A stretch of DNA of 13,268 bases from UBA2329 sp964577215. Lineage in GTDB: Bacteria; Bacteroidota; Bacteroidia; Chitinophagales; Saprospiraceae. Every line of letters begins with the position of its first letter. Positions within the stretch are counted from its first letter, which is position 1. The stretch is from NCBI GenBank assembly GCA_964577215.1, contig CAZNYK010000116.1:1-13268 (forward strand). The letters are read 5' to 3'. Below are positions 1-6,964 of this stretch, in pieces. The notes below the pieces were generated by a model that did not search any database, was not told where the DNA came from, and saw only the letters and a list, made by a program, of their open reading frames with translations. A program made the translations under genes and the position numbers.

Positions 1-27
1 AGAGCAGAGAGCATGGAGCAGAGCCGC

Positions 28-1341
28 CTACTGCCTCGGCCCCACTGCAATTTCCCTCGTATGCCTTATCTTCACAAAAGAAAGAATCCCCAGTCCAATC
101 ACAAAAAAAACGGCCAGCAACAACACGCTGCTGCGCATGCTGCCGGTGATCTGTTCGATGAACCCGAAGCCAAATGTGCCGATAATGATGGCTATCTTTT
201 CCAGCACATCGTAAAAGCTGAAGAAGGAAGTGGTGTCTTTCGTGCCCTCGGGGATGAGCTTGGAATAGGTGGATCGCGACAGCGACTGAATGCCGCCCAT
301 GACCAGGCCCACTGCCGCAGCCAGGATATAAAACTGCGTTTTGGTGTACACCTGGTTGGCAGCCAAGCAGATCGTCACCCAGATAACAAGCATGATTATG
401 AGGGAAAATTTATTGCCTATCCATTCTGAGATTTTGGAAAATAAATACGCGCCGCCGATGGCCACCAACTGCAAGATGAGGATGATGACGATAAGCTCCG
501 TGGTTTCAAACTTCAGTTCGTTCTCGGCGAAAGTAGCCGCCAAAAAGATCACGGTTTGCACCCCGGCGCTGTAGCAAAAGAAAGCGCTCAAAAACAAAAG
601 AATGTTGCGGGACTTCGATACGGTACGCGCTACGGCGGCCAATTCCCGGAATCCGCGGCTGAGCAGTTTCTCGCGGGGCCGGTCTTTGGGATCGCCGGGC
701 AGGCGCCGGAAGGGAATTTGCGCAAAACCGATCCACCACAGCCCCACCATTACAAAGGCTATGCGCGTGGCCACGCCCTCATTGGCAAATCCGAGTTTTT
801 CGGCATTCAGGATCATCCACAAATTGACAAGGAGCAGCAGCACGCTGCCGATGTATCCATATGAAAAACCCTTTGCACTCACCCGGTCGTAGCGATCCTC
901 CGTTACAATTTGGGGAAGGTAGGAATTGTAAAATACCAGCCCTCCCGCAAAACCTATCATGGCCACTATAAAGCCCACCACGCCGACAGCCAGCGAAGGC
1001 ATGCCGCGAAACATATACAGGGAAAGGCAACCGATAGTACCCATTGTGGTAAAAAAGCGGAGGAAGAACATGCGCCGCCCACCGTAGTCGGCTATGCCCG
1101 ACAAAATAGGCGAGGCAATGGCAATGACCAAATACGACGCAGAGACGGCATATGCATACAGCGAACTGTTTGACATCCCTATGCCGAAAACGCTGACCCG
1201 GTCGTCGGTGACGGCAGCGAAGTACGCCGGGAAAATGGCCGCGGTAATCACTAAGGCGAAGGCGGAGTTGGCCCAATCAAAAAATGCCCAGGCATTGATG
1301 GTGCGCGGGTTGTTGAGGGTAGCGGCGGCGGTGGTGTTCAT
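28..1341 (-). CDS. MFS transporter, UMF1 (Atg22-like) family
   Basis: This is a complete 437-residue polytopic inner-membrane protein, the usual size for a twelve-helix major facilitator. The N-terminus carries the signature of the UMF1/Atg22-like branch: NAWAFFDWANSAFALVIT at residues 16-33, with the conserved D-W-A-N-S core at 22-26. Hydrophobic segments recur to the C-terminus, with a charged central loop (about 210-240) separating two halves. Members are annotated as effluxers or general MFS permeases and substrates are mostly unknown, so I assign none. The ATG at 1341 is the natural start because the signature begins only about 15 residues in. It is transcribed divergently from the sugar isomerase gene across about 155 bp, which may mean shared control or a related substrate (inference). 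The stop is TAG at 28-30. Confidence 0.88.
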   Translation of the reverse strand: MNTTAAATLNNPRTINAWAFFDWANSAFALVITAAIFPAYFAAVTDDRVSVFGIGMSNSSLYAYAVSASYLVIAIASPILSGIADYGGRRMFFLRFFTTMGTIGCLSLYMFRGMPSLAVGVVGFIVAMIGFAGGLVFYNSYLPQIVTEDRYDRVSAKGFSYGYIGSVLLLLVNLWMILNAEKLGFANEGVATRIAFVMVGLWWIGFAQIPFRRLPGDPKDRPREKLLSRGFRELAAVARTVSKSRNILLFLSAFFCYSAGVQTVIFLAATFAENELKFETTELIVIILILQLVAIGGAYLFSKISEWIGNKFSLIIMLVIWVTICLAANQVYTKTQFYILAAAVGLVMGGIQSLSRSTYSKLIPEGTKDTTSFFSFYDVLEKIAIIIGTFGFGFIEQITGSMRSSVLLLAVFFVIGLGILSFVKIRHTREIAVGPRQ

Positions 1342-1443
1342 ACAGATGGCTATAGTGTTAAGGGCACGAAATTAAATTAAAAAAATTGTTTTTGTTAAAA
1401 ATCCATCAGCATAAGCAACGGTTGTGCGCATGACGGCTGTCCG

Positions 1444-1476
1444 TTGTGCAAGGTATGAAGCATTCTTTTATCTTTA
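1444..1476 (+). promoter_or_regulatory. Possible Bacteroidota-type promoter for the isomerase gene
   Basis: TATCTTTA at 1469-1476 matches the Bacteroidota -7 consensus TAnnTTTG except at the last base. A TTG at 1444-1446 lies 22 bases upstream, slightly longer than the usual spacing. The ATG at 1497 follows after 20 bases, similar to the spacing seen before the genes at 3545 and 8099. The match is imperfect, so confidence is low. Confidence 0.3.
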
Positions 1477-1496
1477 CCCCGATAAAACGATCTCGC

Positions 1497-2549
1497 ATGA
1501 AAACCATCAAAGGCCCTGCTATTTTCTTAGCCCAGTTCATGGGCGATGAAGCGCCTTTTAATTCCCTCGACGGGCTTTGCCGTTGGGCGGCCTCCCTCGG
1601 ATACAAAGCCATCCAAATTCCCACTTGGGAATCGCGGCTGATAGACTTGAAAACCGCCGCCGAAAGCAAAACCTACTGCGACGAACTCAAAGGCCGCATT
1701 GCTTCGCACGGTTTGCAAATATCCGAGCTTTCCACGCACCTCCAAGGACAATTGGTAGCGGTGCATCCCGCATATGACCTGTTGTTCGACGCCTTCGCAC
1801 CGGCAGAGTTGCACGGCGATCCCAAAGGCCGCACCGATTGGGCGGTGCAACAACTCCTGTACGCGGCCCAGGCCTCGCGCCACCTGGGCTTAGATGCGCA
1901 TGCCACCTTTTCGGGCGCCCTCATCTGGCCTTTTATGTACCCATGGCCCCAGCGGCCCAAAGGCCTTGCAGAAACCGGGTTCACGGAATTGGCCCATCGC
2001 TGGCTGCCCATCTTGGACCAGTTTGACGCAGCGGGCGTGGACCTCTGCTTCGAGATACATCCCGGCGAAGACCTGCACGACGGCGTCACTTTCGAGCGCT
2101 TCTTGGCGGCTACGGGCGAACATCCAAGGGTCAATATCCTTTTCGACCCCAGCCACTATGTACTACAGCAAATGGACTATCTTCAATTCATTGACATTTA
2201 CCACGAGTTCATCCGCATGTTCCATGTAAAGGACGCAGAGTACAACCCCAACGGCCGCACCGGCGTCTATGGAGGCTATTTAGACTGGGCCGAGCGCGCA
2301 GGCCGCTTCCGCTCTCCCGGCGACGGACAAGTGGACTTCAAGGGCATCTTCAGCAAACTATCCCAATACGACTTCGACGGCTGGGCCGTGATGGAGTGGG
2401 AATGCTGCATCAAAAGCCCGGAACAGGGCGCCCGCGAAGGCGCCGAATTCATCCGCCGGCACATCATCGAAGTGACGGAAAAAACATTCGACGACTTTGC
2501 CGGAGGCCACAGCGATGAAGCCCAAAACCGCCGGATACTGGGCTTGTAA
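1497..2549 (+). CDS. Sugar phosphate isomerase/epimerase (xylose isomerase-like TIM barrel)
   Basis: This is a soluble protein of 350 residues from the ATG at 1497. An in-frame ATG at 1446 would add 17 residues lacking family character and would sit inside the likely promoter. Metal-site motifs of the AP endonuclease 2/xylose isomerase-like barrel appear in order: FEIHPGE at 185-191 (E186), FDPSH at 216-220 (D217, H220), FHVKD at 242-246 (H243) and MEWE at 299-302 (E300 or E302). These fit a divalent-metal-dependent isomerase or epimerase acting on a sugar or cyclitol; the exact substrate cannot be read from sequence. The GVYGGYLDW and RFRSPGDGQVDF segments are typical of the bacterial sugar-catabolism branch. 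The channel gene begins 13 bases after the stop, so the two are probably co-transcribed. A transporter is encoded divergently upstream. Confidence 0.87.
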   Translation: MKTIKGPAIFLAQFMGDEAPFNSLDGLCRWAASLGYKAIQIPTWESRLIDLKTAAESKTYCDELKGRIASHGLQISELSTHLQGQLVAVHPAYDLLFDAFAPAELHGDPKGRTDWAVQQLLYAAQASRHLGLDAHATFSGALIWPFMYPWPQRPKGLAETGFTELAHRWLPILDQFDAAGVDLCFEIHPGEDLHDGVTFERFLAATGEHPRVNILFDPSHYVLQQMDYLQFIDIYHEFIRMFHVKDAEYNPNGRTGVYGGYLDWAERAGRFRSPGDGQVDFKGIFSKLSQYDFDGWAVMEWECCIKSPEQGAREGAEFIRRHIIEVTEKTFDDFAGGHSDEAQNRRILGL

Positions 2550-2562
2550 ACCGGAGCGCGTC

Positions 2563-3432
2563 ATGCCACCAAAACACACGCACGAACCAGGCACTTCCCA
2601 TCCCTTCCGGGAGCGCTTATTCACTATTATTTTCGAGGCGGACACCCCGGCCGGTAAGCTGTTCGACGTCTTCCTGCTTGCGGCTATCGTACTCAGCGTA
2701 TTGACAGTAATGCTGGAGAGCGTCAAAACCTTTTCCGAGACTTATCGCAATTTCTTCGTGGTATTGGAGTGGGTATTCACAGGTATTTTCACCATTGAAT
2801 ACATCCTGCGTTTGTACTGCGTGAAAAACAAGTTCAAGTACGCTACCAGCTTTTTCGGCATTATTGACTTTTTGTCTGTCTTACCCACCTATCTGAGCAT
2901 TATTTTGGGCGGCGCCCAGAGCCTGATGATCATTCGCGTGCTGCGTTTGCTGCGCATTTTCCGCATTTTCAAACTCACCAGCCTTATCAACCAGGGTAAT
3001 CTCATCGTTTACGCATTGCGCGAGAGCCGGTTTAAAATTTCAATTTTCCTGTACGCGGTCATTTTGATCACGGTTGTGTTCGGCTCGGTGATGTACTTCG
3101 TGGAGGGCGGCGTCAATCACAGGTTCGACAGCATCCCGCGCAGCATTTACTGGTGCATTGTGACGATCACCACGGTTGGTTACGGCGACATCTCACCCGT
3201 CACTGCCATCGGCCAGTTCCTTGCCAGTATGCTCATGATCATCGGCTACTCCATCATCGCCGTTCCCACCGGAATCATCACTTCCGAAATGGTAAAAAAG
3301 GTGAATCCCCGCAATGTGAGCACACAGGTGTGCCCCAATTGCACCAAAGAAGGCCACGATAATGACGCCGGGTTTTGCAAGTTTTGCGGGGAGAGGCTTA
3401 ATGGCACTTCGGCCGGTGAGGTCGCGGGGTAA
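2563..3432 (+). CDS. Voltage-gated potassium channel (6TM, Kv-like) with C-terminal zinc ribbon
   Basis: This is an inner-membrane channel of 289 residues from the ATG at 2563. That start has a GGAG six bases upstream and follows the isomerase stop by 13 bases. ATGs at 2497 and 2515 would overlap the isomerase and add an uncharacteristic N-terminus. Helix S4 is plain: R125, R128, R131, R134 and K137 recur every third residue within VLRLLRIFRIFK. The selectivity filter TTVGYGD is at 203-209, predicting potassium selectivity, and is followed by a hydrophobic S6. The cytoplasmic tail ends in two CxxC pairs (C257/C260 and C272/C275) around the stretch EGHDNDAGFC, a zinc-ribbon-like knuckle replacing the RCK or cyclic-nucleotide domains of better known channels. 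My recollection is that similar tails occur in other bacterial 'ion transporter' proteins. Confidence 0.92.
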   Translation: MPPKHTHEPGTSHPFRERLFTIIFEADTPAGKLFDVFLLAAIVLSVLTVMLESVKTFSETYRNFFVVLEWVFTGIFTIEYILRLYCVKNKFKYATSFFGIIDFLSVLPTYLSIILGGAQSLMIIRVLRLLRIFRIFKLTSLINQGNLIVYALRESRFKISIFLYAVILITVVFGSVMYFVEGGVNHRFDSIPRSIYWCIVTITTVGYGDISPVTAIGQFLASMLMIIGYSIIAVPTGIITSEMVKKVNPRNVSTQVCPNCTKEGHDNDAGFCKFCGERLNGTSAGEVAG

Positions 3433-3490
3433 AGCGGGGGAAAACTGAGGGTAGATCAAATGAAGTAAAAACGCAAGGCGGTACGCAGCC

Positions 3491-3523
3491 TTTTTTCCAA
3501 TTCACAACAATTCCCTAACTTTG
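3491..3523 (+). promoter_or_regulatory. Bacteroidota-type promoter before the dihydroorotase-like gene
   Basis: TAACTTTG at 3516-3523 is a perfect match to the Bacteroidota -7 consensus TAnnTTTG. A T-rich TTTTTT at 3491-3496, 19 bases upstream, stands in for the -33 element. The predicted transcript start is a few bases downstream, leaving a leader of roughly 18 bases before the ATG at 3545. It sits in the 112-base gap after the channel gene, so it probably starts the middle gene block. Confidence 0.55.
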
Positions 3524-3544
3524 CCGCAAACCACATCACGAGGC

Positions 3545-4819
3545 ATGAATCTCCTCTTTCGCCAGGCTACGATCATTGACCCCGCATCTCCTTTTAACGG
3601 TCGTGTTGCTGACATCCACGTTTCAGAAGGCCGCATCAAGGCTATTGGCGAAAAACTCTCCGTTCCGGATGCAGAAGAAATTCCCGCCGCCGGCGCCTGG
3701 TGCAGCCCCGGCTGGATAGATTTCGGCGTGCAAAGCGGCGACCCCGGCCACGAATACCGCGAAGACCTTTTCAGCTTGAGCGAGGCAGCCTTAGCCGGGG
3801 GTTATACCGCCCTCGTTTGCAATCCCAATACCGAGCCGCCCATTCACTCCAAATCCGAAGTGGCTTACCTCCTGCAGCGATCCCGCGAACTCCCGGTAAA
3901 CCTGTACCCCATGGGCGCAGCATCCCTGAACTGCCAGGGCAAGGACATCACCGAAATGCTGGATATGCACGCCGCCGGCGCCATAGCTTTCGGCGACGGC
4001 CTCGAACCCATGCAACACAGCGGACTCATGATGCGGGCCATGCAATATATTACCGCTTTTGACGGCATCGTCGTCAACCGGCCTTCCGACCAGACCGTTG
4101 CTGCCGGCGGGCACATGCACGAAGGCGCCGTAAGCACCTGGCTGGGCCTGCGCGGCATCCCTTCCCTCGCTGAAGAACTCATGGTAGAGCGCGACCTGCA
4201 CCTGCTGGAATACACCGGTTCGCGCCTTCACCTTACCGGAATTTCCACTGCAGGCGGCGTAGAGATGCTGCGGAAGGCCAAAAAATCCGGTTTGCGGGTG
4301 ACTGCTTCCGCGGCCGTTTTAAATTTATTGTTCACCGACGAGGCGCTTGACGGTTTCGTCAACAACTTCAAAGTGCTGCCGCCCCTGCGCAGCGCCGGCG
4401 ACCGCGAAGCGCTGATAGAAGGGTTGTTAGACGGTACGATCGACTTCGTATTCAGCAACCACGTGCCCCTGGATACGGAAGCCAAAGACAGGGAGTTCCC
4501 CTATGCCGATTTCGGCGCCATAGGGTTGCAAACCTCGGTGGCAGCCTTGCATACGCACTTGCACGACCGCATCAGCCCGGAGCAATTGGTAAGATGGCTG
4601 GCCTTACGCCCGCGCGAGGTGTTTGGTTTGGCCGCTCCGCGCATTGCCGAAGGCGAAGCAGCAGAGCTGACCCTGTTCCACCCGGATGCCCCCTGGACGT
4701 TCCGCACGGAGCATATTCGCTCCAAATCACTCAACTCGCCTTTTATCGGGCATACCTTCCATGGACGCGTTTTGGCGACGGTATCCGGAAAAAACTACAG
4801 AAAATTCGGCACTTCGTAG
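3545..4819 (+). CDS. Dihydroorotase-like protein, probably catalytically inactive
   Basis: This is a cytosolic amidohydrolase-fold protein of 424 residues, matching bacterial PyrC of the multifunctional-complex type in length and overall motif order: GDPGHEYRED, CNPNTEPP, GLRGIPSLAEE, VLPPLRSAGDREAL, GLLDGTIDF, AIGLQTS. The ATG at 3545 is preferred over the TTG at 3521 because that TTG is part of the promoter box. Several metal or catalytic residues of true dihydroorotases appear replaced. The HxH after the first strand is G61-V-Q63 and its neighbouring Arg is G65. The later His positions correspond to R179 and G232, and the Asp of the TDHAP motif is N305 within SNHVP. This resembles the 'pseudo-dihydroorotases' (PyrC-prime) that support aspartate transcarbamoylase structurally, but no pyrB is adjacent. 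The role here is open. It heads the block containing the DUF4199 and glycosyltransferase genes. Confidence 0.85.
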   Translation: MNLLFRQATIIDPASPFNGRVADIHVSEGRIKAIGEKLSVPDAEEIPAAGAWCSPGWIDFGVQSGDPGHEYREDLFSLSEAALAGGYTALVCNPNTEPPIHSKSEVAYLLQRSRELPVNLYPMGAASLNCQGKDITEMLDMHAAGAIAFGDGLEPMQHSGLMMRAMQYITAFDGIVVNRPSDQTVAAGGHMHEGAVSTWLGLRGIPSLAEELMVERDLHLLEYTGSRLHLTGISTAGGVEMLRKAKKSGLRVTASAAVLNLLFTDEALDGFVNNFKVLPPLRSAGDREALIEGLLDGTIDFVFSNHVPLDTEAKDREFPYADFGAIGLQTSVAALHTHLHDRISPEQLVRWLALRPREVFGLAAPRIAEGEAAELTLFHPDAPWTFRTEHIRSKSLNSPFIGHTFHGRVLATVSGKNYRKFGTS

Positions 4820-4882
4820 AAATCCATTTGGCGTTCTTATTTTTTCGCCGCATCTTCGGGGCAAATCAAAAACCACGACGAT

Positions 4883-5443
4883 ATGAGTGTACTCGACAAC
4901 CCTATTCTTCCTCAAAAACCGGCATCCAAATGGCCGGTAGCCCTGCGCTGGGGCGTGATCGGAGGTCTTGCCGGCATCGCATTGCAGATGATATGGCATG
5001 TGGCCGGATGGTCGGACTACTCCAACAATTTCAGCGCCGGGAACCTGGCGCTCATGCCCTTGAGTTGGATCATCACCATCGGGGCCATTGCACTGGGCAT
5101 CAAGCAATACCGCGACGATCACCAGGGCGGCTACGCCACATTCGGCAGCGCGTTCGGCACCGGCATCCTGGTGGCGCTCGTCATGGCGGTATTAAGCGCC
5201 ATTTTCGTGGCCTTTTTCATGGGTGGCATCATGCAGGAAGCCATGACGGAGGCAATGCAACAGCAATTTGAAAGCCAGGGATTAGACGATGAACAAATTG
5301 AAGAGGCTACTAAAATGGCCGGGATGTTCACCAGTACGCCCATGCTCGCCATTTTCGGCTTTTTCGGTAGCATGGTCGGGGGGCTTATCTTCTCCCTGAT
5401 CGCCGCCGCTATTATGAAGAAAGACCCGCCCGTGGGTATGTAA
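4883..5443 (+). CDS. DUF4199 family membrane protein (first copy)
   Basis: This is a small inner-membrane protein of 186 residues in the Bacteroidota-typical DUF4199 family, whose function is unknown. There are four hydrophobic segments: about 23-42, 53-73 (ending before KQYRDD), 88-115 and 152-178. A helical, acidic and Gln-rich stretch (MTEAMQQQFESQGLDDEQI) lies between segments three and four. The family-typical GGYATFGSAFGTG precedes the third segment. It lies 63 bases after the dihydroorotase-like gene with no clear Shine-Dalgarno sequence, as is common in this phylum. A paralogue follows directly. Confidence in the family is high; no function is proposed. Confidence 0.85.
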   Translation: MSVLDNPILPQKPASKWPVALRWGVIGGLAGIALQMIWHVAGWSDYSNNFSAGNLALMPLSWIITIGAIALGIKQYRDDHQGGYATFGSAFGTGILVALVMAVLSAIFVAFFMGGIMQEAMTEAMQQQFESQGLDDEQIEEATKMAGMFTSTPMLAIFGFFGSMVGGLIFSLIAAAIMKKDPPVGM

Positions 5444-5459
5444 AAGTAACCTGACCGCT

Positions 5460-5494
5460 TAGTGAAGGGGTGACTCGAAGTCACCTTTTCACTA
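5460..5494 (+). other. Long intercistronic stem-loop between the two DUF4199 genes
   Basis: Bases 5460-5475 can pair with 5479-5494 around the three-base loop CGA, giving a 16-bp RNA stem whose only non-Watson-Crick pairs are two adjacent G-U wobbles. The inner seven pairs (GGTGACT/AGTCACC) are perfect and are followed by TTTT, so a shorter stem with a U-run could act as a weak intrinsic terminator or attenuator. In the longer form the T-run is inside the stem, which argues for an mRNA-stability or processing element. It occupies half of the 68-base gap. Confidence 0.65.
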
Positions 5495-5511
5495 CACGCC
5501 CCTTAGGAAAT

Positions 5512-6015
5512 ATGAACGCAAACATTCTCAAATACGGACTATATGCAGGGGCGGGTACCATAGCGTACCTGCTCCTGTTCTACTTCATAGACCCCAGGGT
5601 TATGCTCAACACCTGGGTGTCCTGGAGTTCGCTTCTCATTTACATCGCTGCCATGATAAAAGCCACGCTTGAGGAGCGCAAGGCGTCCGAAGGCGGTTTT
5701 TCCTTCAGGCAGGCCGTGCGCCCGGCTTTCGGCGTGTACGTGGTGGCAAGCGTGGCATACTTCCTTTTCAATTATGTGCTTTACAACTATGTGAACACCG
5801 ACTTGACCGAGATCCAGCGCGAAGTCATGGTGCAACAAGCCCAGACTTTTGCAGAAAAACTCGGCCGGGAAGAACTGAAAGAACAAATGGAAAACATCAA
5901 AGCCGAAGACTTGCGCGTCAGCATTCGCAACTCCGCGCTGGGCTTTATGTGGAGCCTCATCGGCGGCTTTGTACTCTCCATGATCATTGCGCTGGGGCTG
6001 AAAAAGGAACAATGA
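5512..6015 (+). CDS. DUF4199 family membrane protein (second copy)
   Basis: This 167-residue inner-membrane protein is a paralogue of the preceding gene. The ATG at 5512 has AGGA four bases upstream; an upstream in-frame GTG at 5470 would lie inside the stem-loop and is rejected. Hydrophobic segments are at about 8-26, 34-50, 71-93 and 142-163. The family motif GGFSFRQAVRPAFGV (61-75) aligns with GGYATFGSAFGTG of the first copy. A long charged helical stretch (about 97-135, including EELKEQMENIKAEDLR) separates segments three and four, as in the first copy. The glycosyltransferase gene begins four bases after the stop, so the two are almost certainly co-transcribed. Function is unknown; proximity suggests a membrane role linked to glycan assembly, but that is inference. 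Confidence 0.83.
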   Translation: MNANILKYGLYAGAGTIAYLLLFYFIDPRVMLNTWVSWSSLLIYIAAMIKATLEERKASEGGFSFRQAVRPAFGVYVVASVAYFLFNYVLYNYVNTDLTEIQREVMVQQAQTFAEKLGREELKEQMENIKAEDLRVSIRNSALGFMWSLIGGFVLSMIIALGLKKEQ

Positions 6016-6019
6016 TAAG

Positions 6020-6964
6020 ATGCATGTATCCATTGTCATACCGCTGTTCAATGAGGAGGAATCCCTGCCCGAATTAGAAGCCTGGATCCGGCGCGTAGTG
6101 GCAGAACATGATCTCTCCTACGAGATCATTTTTGTGGATGACGGCAGCAAAGACAATTCCTGGCAAATTATAGAGCAATTGGCACAGGCCAATCACCATG
6201 TGAAAGGCATCAAATTCCGGCGCAACTACGGCAAGTCGGCTGCCTTGCAAACCGGGTTTGAACAAGCCCGGGGCAAAGTGGTCATCACCATGGACGCCGA
6301 CCTGCAGGACAGCCCCGACGAAATTCCCGACCTGTACCGCATGGTCACCGAAGGCGGCTACGACCTGGTGTCCGGCTGGAAGCAGAAGCGCCACGATCCC
6401 CTCTCGAAGACCATACCCTCCAAGTTTTTCAATGCAGTGACCCGCTGGATCAGCAAAATAGAGCTGCACGACTTTAATTGCGGACTGAAAGCCTACCGCA
6501 ATGAAGTGGTCAAGAGCATAGAAGTTTACGGGGAAATGCACCGCTACGTGCCCCTGTTGGCCAAGTGGGCCGGTTTCACCCGGATCGGGGAAAAGGTGGT
6601 GCAGCACCGCCCGCGGCAGTACGGAGTGTCCAAATTCGGCCTGGAGCGATTCATCAACGGTTTCTTAGACCTGCTCTCCATCACATTTGTAGGCAAATTC
6701 GGCAAGCGGCCTATGCATTTCTTCGGCACCATGGGCATTACGTCCTTTGCCTTGGGCTTTGTCATTTTGCTCTATCTCAGCATCGCCAAGCTGATCTATC
6801 AAACCTACGGCATAGCCGACAGGCCGCTGTTCTACTTCGGCATACTCACGCTCATCATCGGCACGCAGCTCTTCGTAACGGGCTTTCTCGCCGAATTGGT
6901 AACCCGCAACGCCCCGGAGCGCAACCAATACCTCATAGAAAAACGGATAGGTAAGGGGAAATGA
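6020..6964 (+). CDS. Family 2 glycosyltransferase with two C-terminal membrane helices (DPM1/GtrB-like)
   Basis: This 314-residue protein has a cytosolic GT-A catalytic domain anchored in the inner membrane. Nucleotide-sugar binding is marked by FVDDGS at 38-43 and the metal-binding DxD at D92/D94 in MDADLQDSPDEIP. The FNCGLKAYR and YGVSKFGLERF segments are typical of the polyprenyl-phosphate glycosyltransferase branch (DPM1, GtrB, ArnC). Two hydrophobic helices follow at about 236-259 and 270-292. The likely reaction is transfer of a sugar from a nucleotide donor to a polyprenyl phosphate, making a lipid-linked donor for surface glycans; donor and acceptor are not determinable. It follows the DUF4199 gene by four bases and overlaps the next glycosyltransferase by four (ATGA), indicating coupled translation. 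Confidence 0.9.
   Translation: MHVSIVIPLFNEEESLPELEAWIRRVVAEHDLSYEIIFVDDGSKDNSWQIIEQLAQANHHVKGIKFRRNYGKSAALQTGFEQARGKVVITMDADLQDSPDEIPDLYRMVTEGGYDLVSGWKQKRHDPLSKTIPSKFFNAVTRWISKIELHDFNCGLKAYRNEVVKSIEVYGEMHRYVPLLAKWAGFTRIGEKVVQHRPRQYGVSKFGLERFINGFLDLLSITFVGKFGKRPMHFFGTMGITSFALGFVILLYLSIAKLIYQTYGIADRPLFYFGILTLIIGTQLFVTGFLAELVTRNAPERNQYLIEKRIGKGK

Noticed and set aside
13..429. A 138-codon plus-strand frame at the window start
   Set aside because: It is opposite the end of the MFS transporter gene, which has the correct membrane-protein composition and family signature.
3521..3544. TTG start for the dihydroorotase-like gene at 3521
   Set aside because: This TTG is the end of the TAACTTTG promoter box; the ATG at 3545 begins the family-typical N-terminus.
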